A DNA stretch of 64,000 nucleotides from Alnus glutinosa. Lineage: Eukaryota > Streptophyta > Magnoliopsida > Fagales > Betulaceae. Each line of letters opens with the position of its first letter. Position 1 is the first letter of the stretch. Below the pieces are notes generated by a model. That model was not told the origin of the DNA, searched no databases, and saw only the letters and a list, made by a program, of their open reading frames with translations. The stretch spans positions 3,037,001 to 3,101,000 of the forward strand of contig NC_084899.1 in assembly GCF_958979055.1 (NCBI RefSeq), in the 5' to 3' direction. Both the position numbers and the translations under genes were made by a program. Shown here one piece after another: positions 1 to 13,320 of the stretch.

Positions 1-1270
1 TACTCATAAATAATGCATTGATTATCATGAAACACTCTTTCCAGTGTCGAAGAATGGTTCATTAAGATAATCATAACATTAGTAGCTCATTTTGACCTAG
101 AGCTACATCAAATGGATGTGAGAGCAACTTTCCTGAATATGGATCTTAAGTAAGAGGTTTATATGAAACAACCAAAAGGTTTTATAAATAACAATCAGAA
201 TGCTTCAAAATTAAATAATTCTATTTATGTGGGCTGTGACAGATCTCTCATCGGTGATATGCTTTTTACAAGGTTATTGCTTCATTGTTTATTGAAAAAC
301 TTGTTAATTAGTATATATAACTTAAGGTCAGTAGGAGTAAAGTAATCTTTCTAGACCCATATGTAGATATTATTTTTGTAAGTGGTGATTTAGGTTTGCT
401 ACATGAAGTTCATTTCACAAAACTTTGAAATGAAGGATTTTGGTGAAACCTCTTATGTGTTTTGATATAGAGATTCACTGAGACATAAAGAACATTAACA
501 TAATTGTCTCGGAAGGTCTACATTGAAAAAGTTTTGGAAAATTTTAGAATGAAGGATTTTGCACCTTCAGTAGCAACAAAAATGAGCATATTCAATACAG
601 ATTATTGTCCCAAAATGTATTGGAACAATGGCAGATGAAAGGTCTTTTGTAAGCATCCGCATTATGCAACCTAATGCAAACATAGACTTGCACTAGACTT
701 AACCATTGGACTAACAGTAAGATTATTGGGTCAATAAAGTGCTGCAAATAAAGTCTTGTGGTATACGCAAGGAACTAAGAAGTACAACTTAACCTAAAGA
801 TACACTTACCATTTGGTGGTGATTGGTTATTCAGATTTTGAATTTTGCTGACTGTATAGATAGTAGAAAGTCTACTTTATAGTATATATTTTCTTATTGA
901 GGGATATATCCTAAAGATACAGTAAGCAAACTTTAATTGCTACGTCTACCAAGAAAGTTAAAATTCTTGCATGCTATGAATTTACTACACAAGCATGATG
1001 GATGAGACATTTTGTTAAAAGTCTCAAGATTGTCGATTTATAGTTAGATCATAAAGATATTCTGCGATAATTCAACTATAATATTCTTTTATAAGTAGAA
1101 GCAGAAATAAATATATCAACATCAAGTATCTCAGTACGAGAGAACATTAAAGAAACATAAAATGTCTATTAAGCATATAAGCACTGAATTAATGATTGCG
1201 GAACCAATGACTAAAACTTTACCGGTAAAGAAAGTATAAAGTCATACGGAGTATATGAAATTCATTAATT
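1..1270 (+). mobile_element. Decayed Ty1/copia pol relic (reverse transcriptase to RNase H)
   Basis: Broken pieces of copia pol can be read on the plus strand. Around 112-183 the frame gives MDVRATFLNMDLK, a stop, then EVYMKQPKGF, matching the conserved copia reverse transcriptase stretch. Near 760-890 there are RNase H-like pieces (a TQGTKKYNL-like segment followed by GYSDFEFC). Stops and frameshifts occur throughout, so it is not functional. The 5' part lies outside the window. No LTR could be delimited; the AT-rich DNA after about 1200 may be 3' untranslated or LTR sequence. Confidence 0.8.
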
Positions 1271-3960
<2,690 letters not shown>

Positions 3961-3971
3961 CAAAAAATATA

Positions 3972-4613
3972 GGGAAAATTGCACCGTTGGTCCCTGTGGT
4001 ATGCCATAATTATTTTTTACTCCCTATGGTTTAAAAAGTTCATAGGAAGTCCTCGTGGTATGCAATAATTACAAATCGATCCCTGGCGTCAAATTCTGTT
4101 AAAATTATTAACAGATTCCGTCAAATGCCACGTCAGCGACACGTGTCGCCAATAAGATGGCGACACGTGTCCATCTTAATAAAAAAAATATAAATTTATT
4201 AAAAAATAAATAAAAAATACTTAATTTTTTTTTTTTTAAAAAAAAAGATTAAAATTCAAAAAAAAAAAAAAAAAAAAGTTGAAAGGGTGGCCGCGCTCCA
4301 CCCCCAATGGCCGTAGGGGGTGGCCTTCGGGCCACCCCTGGAAGATCTGGGGGTGGCCTTTATTTATTTTTATTTTTTAAAAAAAAATAAGTATTTTTAT
4401 TTATTTTTTAATAAATTTATATTTTTTTATTAAGATGGATACGTGTCGCTAGCGTGGCATTTGATGGAATCTGTTAAAAATTTTAACAGAATTCGACGCC
4501 AGGGATCGATTTGTAATTATTATATACCACGAGGACCTCTTATGAACTTTTTAAACCATAAGGAGTGAAAAATAATTATGGCATACCACAGGGACCAACG
4601 GTGCAATTTTCCC
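3972..4613. mobile_element. Non-autonomous Mutator-like TIR element with 9-bp target duplication
   Basis: The two ends are long inverted repeats: GGGAAAATTGCACCGTTGG at the left and its reverse complement at the right, continuing for well over 100 bp each. The flanks carry the same 9 bp (AAAAATATA) at 3963-3971 and 4614-4622. Long TIRs with a 9-bp duplication fit a Mutator-like element. There is no transposase ORF; the middle is a GC-rich palindromic tract (4285-4365) bounded by A and T runs. Length 642 bp. Confidence 0.85.
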
Positions 4614-4748
4614 AAAAATATATAATACATATAAAAAATCATTTCTCTTTAAAAAAAAATAGATAACACTCTTAAAAAACAGCTAGTTTAAAAGAATTCC
4701 TACCAACCACCGACGGCGTAATACTAAAAGTCGATAGTAGAAATCATG

Positions 4749-4931
4749 GGAAATGATAGACAGGGGACGGTTGTCCGTCCCCTGTCCATGTTTTAATATT
4801 AAAATAATATATTATATAAACAAAAAATCAAAAAATCAAAAAGGATAAATGAAAAAAAAATATATAATATATTATTTTAATATTAAAAGATGGACAAGGG
4901 ATGGACAACCGTCCCCTGTCTATCATTTTCC
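4749..4931. mobile_element. Foldback MITE, about 183 bp
   Basis: The two arms are near-perfect reverse complements of about 70 bp, from GGAAATGATAGACAGGGGAC to GTCCCCTGTCTATCATTTTCC, meeting in an AT-rich centre around 4820-4850. It has no coding capacity. A target duplication could not be fixed with confidence. Confidence 0.75.
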
Positions 4932-5199
4932 AATAATCACACTTATCCAACTGGAAAAAGAAGAAGATGTCGACTACAGTTAAAAAAAAAAATCCAAGTG
5001 AAAAACCAAAAGCAAAAGCAAAAGCAAGTTGCTTGACTTGACTTGACTCGGCCCTCAGACAAGATTTTGTCGAAGTTACCAGGCATTTAATTTTTGCCAA
5101 TTTTTAATTTTTTGGGTTTGTTTGAAAAATATAATGCAACACCAAAAAAAAAATATAAAATCAAAAAAGAAAAGAAAAGAATGATAGATATGATCTCAA

Positions 5200-5313
5200 A
5201 ATATTCATAGTAATCAATGCTCACAAGATATACCCTTATGTTTTTTATCTCATGATTTAATGAGCATAACAATCAAGCCAACATACATTAAAAAAAACAT
5301 AAATTATAAAACC

Positions 5314-5378
<65 letters not shown>
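5200..5378. repeat. Recurring flank block, copy 2, ending in (AC)n(AT)n
   Basis: 5200-5312 matches 44560-44630 closely (ATGTTTTTTATCTCATGATT, then TGAGCATAACAA). It runs into an AC microsatellite of about 55 bp and a short AT run. In the 44.6-kb copy the same junction is uninterrupted, which marks the site where the next feature was inserted. Confidence 0.8.
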
Positions 5379-5380
<2 letters not shown>

Positions 5381-5475
5381 CTTCATTATTATTATATCTC
5401 TTCACACACTCACCTTCTCGTTCTCATCTCATTATTATCACTTGCTTCCGTTTTCCAATCTTTAAGCCTTATTAG

Positions 5476-5885
5476 AAAGAAAAGTTCATTGATGGATTAC
5501 CTTCATTATTTGCTCACAAAATTAAAGATGAACTTGTTGATCCTATCACTGGATCTATTGATTATGAAGACTTAACTTATGGTGATTTGTTTTCAATTAT
5601 TAAAAAACTTGGCATTAAAATGTGTGTTGATCAGAAAATGATAAGACAACAATTAAAAAATGCTAAAAAAGCTAAGTATGAAATGAGTAATTTCTGTGAA
5701 CAATTTGGTTTGCCTCCCATTACTCCCTCTAGGAGACATAGAAAGAAACCAGATAAGTTTCTAAGAAAAAGATCACATCATACTAAAAGACGTTATGTTA
5801 AGTCTGAAAGACCTAATAAAATATTTAGAAAGCATAGGCGGTCAAAAAATGTTAAACCTTCTAAAGGGAGATGTTTTAATTGTGG

Positions 5886-5892
<7 letters not shown>
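5476..5892 (+). pseudogene. Endogenous pararetrovirus (Caulimoviridae) coat-protein fragment
   Basis: One open frame without its own start runs from about 5476 past 5892. It begins with a KFIDGLPSLFAHK-type segment, has a helical KKAKYEM region, then a very basic arginine/lysine tract, and ends at CFNCGK, the first half of a CCHC zinc knuckle. This order matches the C-terminal coat-protein region of endogenous plant caulimovirids, best of the florendovirus kind. The fragment is cut in the zinc knuckle by an A-run and an (AC)n repeat. It lies inside a microsatellite that is continuous in a paralogous copy near 44640. It is a relic with no neighbouring viral genes. The family is fairly sure, the genus is not. 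Confidence 0.75.
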
Positions 5893-5917
<25 letters not shown>

Positions 5918-5922
5918 CACAT
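5893..5922. repeat. A-run and (AC)n microsatellite, right edge of the insertion
   Basis: A run of A followed by about nine AC units and ATATAT. It continues the repeat interrupted at 5378, so the pararetroviral fragment sits within one ancestral microsatellite. Confidence 0.85.
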
Positions 5923-6660
5923 ATATAAAGGGTGCATTCACATACTTAAAATCACTATTCGCATCTGTACTTGCGAATAGTATTTTTGTTAACCGCATTC
6001 ATATGCGCGGATAGCAAATACGAGCAGTTAATATCTGCACGCATATACACTCCTAATTATGAGCATCCTAAAATTATTTTAACTAAACATAGTTGCATAA
6101 ATGCACTAGCAGCAGTTACCCAACCATTTTCTCTAAATTTAGGGAACAAAATTACTTTTTGCTTCCCTATAAAAAAAATTTCACAATAAATTCCCTTACC
6201 TTTCCCTATATCAATTAAATACTCTTTTTTACTCTTATTTTACTCTTTTTTCTCTTTCCTACTTTTTGTCATTTTATTCTACCAACCAACTATTTTTTCT
6301 CTTTTTGACTTCTTGTCAATTTTTTATTATTATAAAGTATATTGGGTAGCTACGATGCTACCCAATACATAGGGAAACATTGTAACTACCCAAAGGAAGC
6401 ATGTATAATTAGGACATTTGCTATGGGAGCTATTTTGAACCTTTTTCTTAATTTTTTTTTAATTTTAATTTTAATTTATATTTAGGGAAGGGAATCATTA
6501 TAGGGCATCTACTACTAGTATTTTAAGGAAATGGTGTTAACGCGAAAGACTAAAAAGCAAATAATGTATCTCTCCATTCCTCGAATTTCTTCATTTCACA
6601 TTATGCAATGATTGCATTGAATAGGCTCCTCTTTATTTCATTTGGACAATTTTAACCCCC

Positions 6661-6691
<31 letters not shown>

Positions 6692-7490
6692 ACACAAAAG
6701 AAATATGGTAGTCCGCATTTTTTTTTTTGAAGATGAAAGCCACGCGAGAGTTCACATTTTAGTTGCTAAGATAAAATAAATGTCAATGAGCTGTCACATT
6801 AATTTGTAAACGTAATAATTGTCGTAATCTATTACATAACGTTGCAATCCACATTTTAGTGTTGCCACATAAACTAACATGTTAATTTATAAATATTTTA
6901 TAGTAAAAATTGTAATACTTTTAGTGATAATTATGATCGATCTTATATATAGACTCAGAGTACAAAGAGATAATTGAAACTTAAAAACTGTAAATAATAT
7001 CTCATCAACCCTTATCAAATCCTAAAGATTCTATCACATCAACTAAACCAGACATCTCACCTTATGGTATATACTCTATCATGCTCCATGAAACACACGG
7101 TAATTTGCAAGATTAGCATGTTTTTCTTTAAAAAATAAAACATAAAAGAAAAATTGTTGTCGCCACAAGCAACAATATATAGGGCAATAGTAAAGAATTT
7201 GGCGGTGGTAACTCAATGGTCACTGAAAAGATCCACCGAAAAAATCAAATCAAAATGATTGCAAATACTCAAATGATAAATTTTGCCGCTAAAACTAATA
7301 AATTCTGCTTTTAATAAATAAATAAATAAATAAAAGATTTAAGACACATGTAAAATATTTGAATAATTAGTGATTCTATTGATATGCCTAATATAAAACA
7401 GACTCAAGAAGAAAGAGCATGTTGCTCTAATGCAACAACGTCATACATGTAAAGGGGAATCTTCTCTATGTATTATCACCCAAGTTGACC
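5923..7490. repeat. Recurring flank block, copy 2 continued; C/CA microsatellite
   Basis: Repeats most landmarks of 2381-3130 and 44655-45150. About 6110-6520 is extra sequence absent from the other copies, including a small hairpin (GGGTAGC...GCTACCC near 6345-6365); it may be an unnamed MITE. A C homopolymer with (CA)n lies at about 6657-6697. No gene seen. Confidence 0.65.
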
Positions 7491-8430
7491 ACTGTCATTA
7501 TGGCAGGATTCTAGTCAGAATGGTCGTCTTCCGGCCTATTGGTTGGAATCCAGACGTTCTGTGCCAGATTTCGGCACAAATGCCAGATTCCAGCCACTTT
7601 TACTGAAATCCGGCCAACCAGATTCTGACGAAAACTGTCCGGATTCTGGCTATAGTGGCCAAAATCCGGTGAAAGTGGCCGGAATCCTGCCAATCGATGA
7701 CGAAATCTTGTCACCAGTAATTTTTATATTATTTTACATTAAGATTTATATGTTCCGCATAAAAATTAATTTTTATAAGTTAATATGATTGAATGAAAAT
7801 ATAAAAAATATTTGTGATTTTTCATACACGCTAAACATCGAAAAATACTTTCGGCGAAAAACATTTTCTTGGAAAATGCGACGGAAACCATTTTACATCG
7901 AAACAAACGGAGCATTAATATCTCTTTCCTTGGAAGTTCATGATCAATGCAATGTTTGTGCCTTTGTTCACCTCAAGTTCAATAAGTTTAATTGAAATTG
8001 ATAATATCTATTTTAGAATTAAGATTTGAAAATTGGTTAATGTATATTTACATTGGTGAGCCAGAAATGACTTTAGTAGGGGTGACATTAAAATAATGAA
8101 ATAATATTTTTATTTTTATATATTATGTTTTAATAATATATATAAAAATATGATAAATACAATTTATAATAAAAATAAAATATTTTATAACACAATATAT
8201 CTCTTCACAATATAAAATATTGAGAAAAATGATAGGTACCACTATCTTGCCCGTTTTATGTACATTTCCAAACATTGGATGATCAAATTCAATGATGAAT
8301 TTGTAAAAATGATGAATAAAAGTGTACAAGCAGTTGATATTGTGGTTGTTACATGTTAATAACCGTTTCGTTATACATTCTTAGAGATAAATAGAAAATG
8401 GGTAAAAGAATGATGTGTAACAACTCTCAA
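7491..8430. other. Intergenic repeat-like DNA rich in CCGG words
   Basis: 7500-7700 holds many variants of TCCGGCCA and GGCCGGAATCC on both strands. 7800-7920 resembles 24770-24900 in the same orientation (a GAAACAAA-GAGCATTAA motif), suggesting a dispersed non-coding element. No ORF here has convincing features. Confidence 0.4.
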
Positions 8431-8434
8431 ATAT

Positions 8435-8590
8435 TTATCCTTTATGAAGCTTATATGACCCATAATTTATTTGATGCTTATCCTTTTATCCTTTATGAAG
8501 TTTATATGACCCATAGTTTATTTGATGCTTATCCTTTTATCCTTTATGAAGCTTATATGACCCATAATTTATTTGATGCTTATCCTTTAG
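8435..8590. repeat. 51-bp tandem repeat, three copies
   Basis: Units starting at about 8437, 8488 and 8539 (TTTATCCTTTATGAAGCTTA...) differ by only a few bases. The period of 51 is a multiple of three, so one frame stays open, but no protein family is evident. The reverse-complemented counterpart near 24945-25000 holds a single unit. Confidence 0.9.
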
Positions 8591-10286
8591 ACCTTGCTTT
8601 ATTTTTGTCCACTCAAATTTACTGCCGTCCAAAAACCCTAAGTTTCATTTGTACAAACTCAATCGACCAAATTTACTGCCACAAATTGTTTTAATTCTTA
8701 ATTAACCGAATTAATTGACTTAAAAAATTCAATTTTTCCCTCACCTATATAAGTCTTTTGAGCCATGATTTTCATAAGATGTGAAGGTAGAGGTGAAACC
8801 ATACACCCTTTAGGTTGGGGCACTAGCACCCCAAAATTTTAAAATATCTTTTAAATTTTTATATTTTTCAACGAGATGGACTCGATCTTCAAAATTAATT
8901 AACTTTTGCCTTCCATATTTTTCTATTTAGTTTTACCTTCCCAAGCCTAAACTCAAACACAAACCTTCCCTTTATACTCATTAAATCACAGAAAAACTTT
9001 CAGCCATCAAAGTTTCGAGTTGTAGAGAAAATTCTATAGAAGAAAGGTCAGAATTTTGGAACTACTGCATTACTAGACAATCAAATCGTTTATCGAGTAT
9101 AAGTCAAGTTCTTTATTTCAAAGGTTTAGTAAGTATAGACGGGTTGCATGTAATTGTAATTGTAATTTATTTTTTATTTTTTATAATTGATAATTCCATG
9201 CGGTTGGCTAACACTAGAGTGATATTAATTTCTTTTCAAGAATTCAAGTCAAATCCTGAGCTTACTGCCTTTATTGTTCGTATATTTCCAGTTGAAGATG
9301 TTTTGAACGATCTTGGATTTTTTATTTCAAATTTTTATAATACTGGGTTTGAAAAGAGATACGTTGCACATTATTGATAGAAGACTCAGTGATCTACCCA
9401 TCATCCACCAACGAAGATACTCAAAGATTATAGTAAATTTGAATAATTTGCATAGGCAAGGAGTTCTCCTCTCATCTCCAACACTATCATCCACCTACTA
9501 CGAAGATACTTAAGATCAGTGTTAGATTCAAAGTTACTTTGATCTTGTGTATCTTCGTTGATGCATGCAGATGAGGTGCACTCCTTGTCTATCACTGAAT
9601 CTTCAATATAATACACATCATTATCTTAAGTAGATATGGGACGCACAACAACCCCAATCAACAATTAAAAAGATGATGATCATGAATACTACTTTTCCAC
9701 AACAATCCAACCAAAAGTCAGGACTTGACTTGACCCGGTCCATACGCCTTTTTAATATTATATTTTAATGGCAGATTGCTTTTCCTTCTCCCCCCACACG
9801 AAATTCAAAAAATAAAAAATAAGGTCATTTTTTAATAGAAAAAAGACAAAGGATAATTTTGGTTTCTCAATTATCAAAATAAGATTATTTTCAAAATATT
9901 TTGGTCAAATTTAATTTTTCATCTAATATAACTGTCAAAACTGACGGATAGATAAAGTTGCAACAGATTGCCAGTTTAAAGGATTTTTTTTCTTTCTTTC
10001 TTTCTAATTATCAAATTATAACACTTATTAGTTCACACAAGCTTTTTTTTAATATTGAGTTTGTTAAGTGTAATAGCCTCACTTAACGGCAGAATTTATT
10101 AAGCATATAATCCCATTTAAATGCAAGGTTGTTGAGTGTTTATTAATAACTACCACTCAACTACTTGGATCATGAAATAAACCCTTTTCTCAAACTTTTT
10201 TTTTTTTTTTTTTCATTTTACAAAACCTATTCTTTTCCTTCTAAAACCTTATTTCCTTTAAAACCTCTTTTATTTCAAAATTCCTT
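8591..10286. repeat. 5' flank of the RLK pseudogene, duplicated at 15.7-16.8 kb
   Basis: About 9340-10286 matches about 15840-16755 in the same orientation, with shared runs such as GACGCACAACAACCCCAATC and TTGACTTGACCCGGTC. RLK homology starts abruptly after TTCCTTTTTCTTT; the second copy continues into unrelated DNA there. No coding region is supported. Confidence 0.7.
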
Positions 10287-11059
10287 TTTCTTTGGGTAGC
10301 AGGCTCCAATTTGGTAGAAGAAATCCAAGAAACGATTGGAGAAATGGCAGCACTAGAGCATTTGAATTTGTCAAGGAACAATCTGAGGGGGAAAATCCCG
10401 AGCGGTTTGTTTATGCCAAACAATTTGAGTAAAGTGTACATTTACAATAACAAATTGTCTGGGAAGATTCCTCGGGTGGTTGAGGCTTCAAACATAGATT
10501 GTATTGATCTATCCGAGAATTACTTGATTGGGACAATACCCGATGATTTTGGAAGACTTGCCAAATTGTCGGGTCTGAGTTTGTTTATCAATCAATTATT
10601 TGGAAAAATTCCAGATAGCATAAGTCGTCTTCCGGGCTGATAAATATTAAACTGTTTAACAACAATTTATCAAGTACTTTGTCTCAGGACTTTGGGAGGT
10701 ATTCTATGCTTGAAGAGTTTCAGGTGTCATTCAATAGGCTTACTGGCCGGTTGCCAGAACACTTGGGTGATAATGGAAGATTGGTAGGAGTGGTAGCTTT
10801 CAACAACGACCTCAATAGTCAACTGCCCCAGTCGCTTGGAAATTGCAACAATTTGATAGTTCTTAATGTTCATAATAATAGGTTTTCGGGGAATGTTCCT
10901 AATGGCCTATGGACATTATTGAATTTGAGCATCTTGATGTTAAGCAACAATTTTTTTACAGGTGAGCTTCGTGAGAGATTGTCACGCAATCTTTTTCAAT
11001 TAGAGATCAATCATAATAGGTTTTCGAGTAATATTCCCACAAGACCGTACAATGTCTTC

Positions 11060-11470
11060 CTGGAAAAATTTGGTGTATTTCGACGCCAGCAATAACCTCT
11101 TAAATGGTACAATTCCTCGAGAGCTAACAACCCTTCCTCTTTTAATAACTCTTTTTTTTGATAAAAACAAACTCTCAGGTAAAATCCTGACTTGAGTGTT
11201 TTCCTGAAAGAATTTGGTGATTTTCAACGCTAGTAATAACCCCTTAGATGGCCCAATTCCTCAAGAAATAGCAGTTCTTTCTCAATTAACTTCTCTTTCG
11301 CTTGCTAACAACCAACTCTCGGGTAAGACTCCGACAGGAAGTTCTCGACGTTAATAATAACCTCCTAAATGGCACAATTTCTCAAGAAATAACAGCTCTT
11401 CCTAATTTTACTATCCTTTTGCTTGATCAAAATCGACTCTCAGGCTCTCTTAATTCCTTCAAATATTCTA
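11060..11470 (+). repeat. Triplicated LRR-coding segment, about 140 bp each
   Basis: Three diverged copies begin near 11060, 11202 and 11338. Each carries a segment like AATAACCTCTTAAATGG-CAATTCCTC followed by an LRR tail. The intact paralogues have one. The length is close to two 24-residue LRRs, so repeats have expanded within the pseudogene; the copies are already out of frame with each other. Confidence 0.8.
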
Positions 11471-12014
11471 TCATGGAAATCGCTGACTACCCTAAACCTT
11501 TGCAGAAATGCAATCTCTGGACAAATTCCAGAGGACTTTGGTTCATTAGCAGGCCTTACTGATTTGGACTTGTCAGAAAACCAAATGTCTGGTCAAAATC
11601 CAGTGCACCTTGGCCGCCTAACAGGGATTTTTCTCAATCTCTCTTCCAATCATTTGACTGGGAGGATCCCAATTGGATTCGATAATGATTAATGATGTAT
11701 ATGCAAGAAGCTTCTTGAACAATCCTGGTCTTTGTGCTTATAGCTCATCAGTAAACATTGACAAATGCAATTCCAAATCAAGCAAAATTTCTGTTCGATT
11801 TTTTGTTTTGATAATATGTTCGGTGATAGCAACACTTCTACTAGCTTTATTCTTCGTGATCAGCATTTTCATGAGAAGAAAGCAAGGATTGGATTTGACT
11901 TGGGAGCTCGCCTCATTCAACAGGCTGAATTTTACGGGATCAGACATTATGTCAGGAATGACAGAAAATAACGTGATAGGCCGAAGTGGATCAGGGATGG
12001 TATACCGTGTTGCA

Positions 12015-12095
12015 GTGAATCCTTCACGTGATATTGTTGCTGTGAATCCTTCGCGTGCTATTGTTTCTGTGAATCCTTCGCATGATATTGTTGCT
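12015..12095 (+). repeat. 27-bp in-frame triplication in the kinase N-lobe
   Basis: Three 9-codon units start at 12015, 12042 and 12069 (VNPSRDIVA, VNPSRAIVS, VNPSHDIVA), directly before VKRIW. The intact genes have one unit. It adds 18 residues between the glycine loop and the ATP-binding lysine without breaking the frame. Confidence 0.97.
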
Positions 12096-12984
12096 GTGAA
12101 GAGGATTTGGAATAGTGGAATGCTAGAACAGAGGCTTGAAAAACAATTTCTTGCAGAAGTTAAAACACTGTGTTCCATACGACATTCCAAGATGGTGAAG
12201 TTGCTCTGTTTTATCTCCAGTGAGGATTCAAAACTTCTTGTCTACAAGTATTTGGAAAATGGTAGCTTGGATCTATGGCTGCATAGGAAGAGTGGAGCAT
12301 CAACTTTCTCAGATTCAGTCCAGCAAGTCAACCTGGATTGGCCTAAGAGGTTGCAGATAGCAGTTGGTGTTGCCCGTGGACTCTCCTATATGCATCATGA
12401 CTGCTTACAACCCATTGTTCATCGAGATGTGAAGTCAAGCAACATTCTTTTAGATTCCGAGTTTAATGCAAAACTCGCTGATTTTGGTCTTGCCAAGATG
12501 TTAATCAAACAGAGAGAATCTGCTACAACGTCAACTGTGGCTAGCTCTTTCGGCTACATAGCTCCAGGTGTGTGACATAATAATTTTTAAGCTCTATTTT
12601 GAGGTGTTTGTTTCTCCATTTTTTCCATCAGCAGGAGTTGAAGTTAGGTGTTTGATGTTTGTTGTTGACTTGAATGCCAGAGTATGCTCAAACGGGACGA
12701 GTTAATAAGAAGATTGACGTTTATAGCTTTGGGGTTGTCCTTCTGGAACTGTCAACTGGAAGAAAAGCTTATGATGGTGATGAAAACACATCACTTGTCC
12801 AATGGGCATGGCGACAGATTCAGGACAGCAAGACTATAGTTGATGTCTTGGACGAGGAGGTAATTAGGAAACCCTGCAACTTGGATGAAATGTGCTTCGT
12901 CTTCAAACTTGGAATCTTGTGTACATGTACGAATCCTTCTAAAAGGCCGTCCATGAAAGAGGTTTTGAAGAATCTGCTCCGACC

Positions 12985-13320
12985 AAACCCAGCCCCAAAT
13001 CGTGGCTCTTCAGGTCCAAATGAACCGCACAGTAGATCGGGCCAAAGGCCCACCTGTCAAGTATGTGGCAGATTGGGCCACCCAGCTTTGGTCTGCTACC
13101 ACAGGTTTGATCAAACCTATCAAGCTGATGGGTCAATCCCACAGCCGACACTGCTGCCACGGCACAATCTTGGGACCTAAAATGCTACCCGAACATCGGT
13201 GCTACCCACCACATCCCCTCCGATCTAAGCAACCTAAGTATTCACTCGGAGGAATATGATGGCCTCGATCAAATTCAAGTAGGCAATGATACTGAACTGA
13301 CGCAGAAAAATCAGTAGTTA
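12985..13320 (+). mobile_element. Copia gag zinc knuckle and start of protease, fused to the RLK pseudogene
   Basis: The kinase frame continues after EVLKNLL into a proline/serine-rich stretch and then CQVCGRLGHPALVC (C-X2-C-X4-H-X4-C) followed by YHRFDQTYQ, the hallmark of plant Ty1/copia gag. The frame stops at 13180. In another frame, about 13183-13315, CYPNIGATHHI then DLSNL resembles the start of the copia protease, whose active site is normally DSGA or DTGA; here the Asp is lost. No LTRs or other pol parts follow, so this is an internal copia fragment joined to the last RLK exon. Confidence 0.88.

Larger units (their letters stand above)
10287..12984 (+). pseudogene. LRR receptor-like kinase pseudogene (RLK-psi)
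   Basis: Clear homology to RLK-1 to RLK-3, on the opposite strand. It starts inside the LRR domain (VAGSNLVEEI), so the signal peptide, LRRNT and roughly the first 200 residues are missing. A one-base deletion near 10636 and further lesions around 11040-11480 and 11690 break the frame; an LRR segment of about 140 bp is present three times. The juxtamembrane and kinase part is open from 11673 to 12567. HRDVKSSN and DFGLAK are kept, but the glycine loop reads GRSGSGMVYRV instead of [11 protein letters not shown], and a 27-bp triplication precedes VAVKRIW. A 113-bp intron (12568-12680) keeps GT-AG borders, and exon 2 starts at the APE glutamate as in the intact genes. From about 12985 the frame passes into copia gag sequence. 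Confidence 0.93.

Noticed and set aside
5260..5475. ORF with a Thr-His repeat
   Set aside because: It is a translated (AC)n microsatellite.
8398..8694. ORF of 98 codons with a 17-residue repeat
   Set aside because: It is the 51-bp tandem repeat read in frame; the inverted counterpart near 25 kb has a single unit and no equivalent protein.
9144..9377. 77-codon ORF upstream of RLK-psi
   Set aside because: It lies in flank sequence duplicated at 15.8 kb, where the frame is not kept; no domain recognised.
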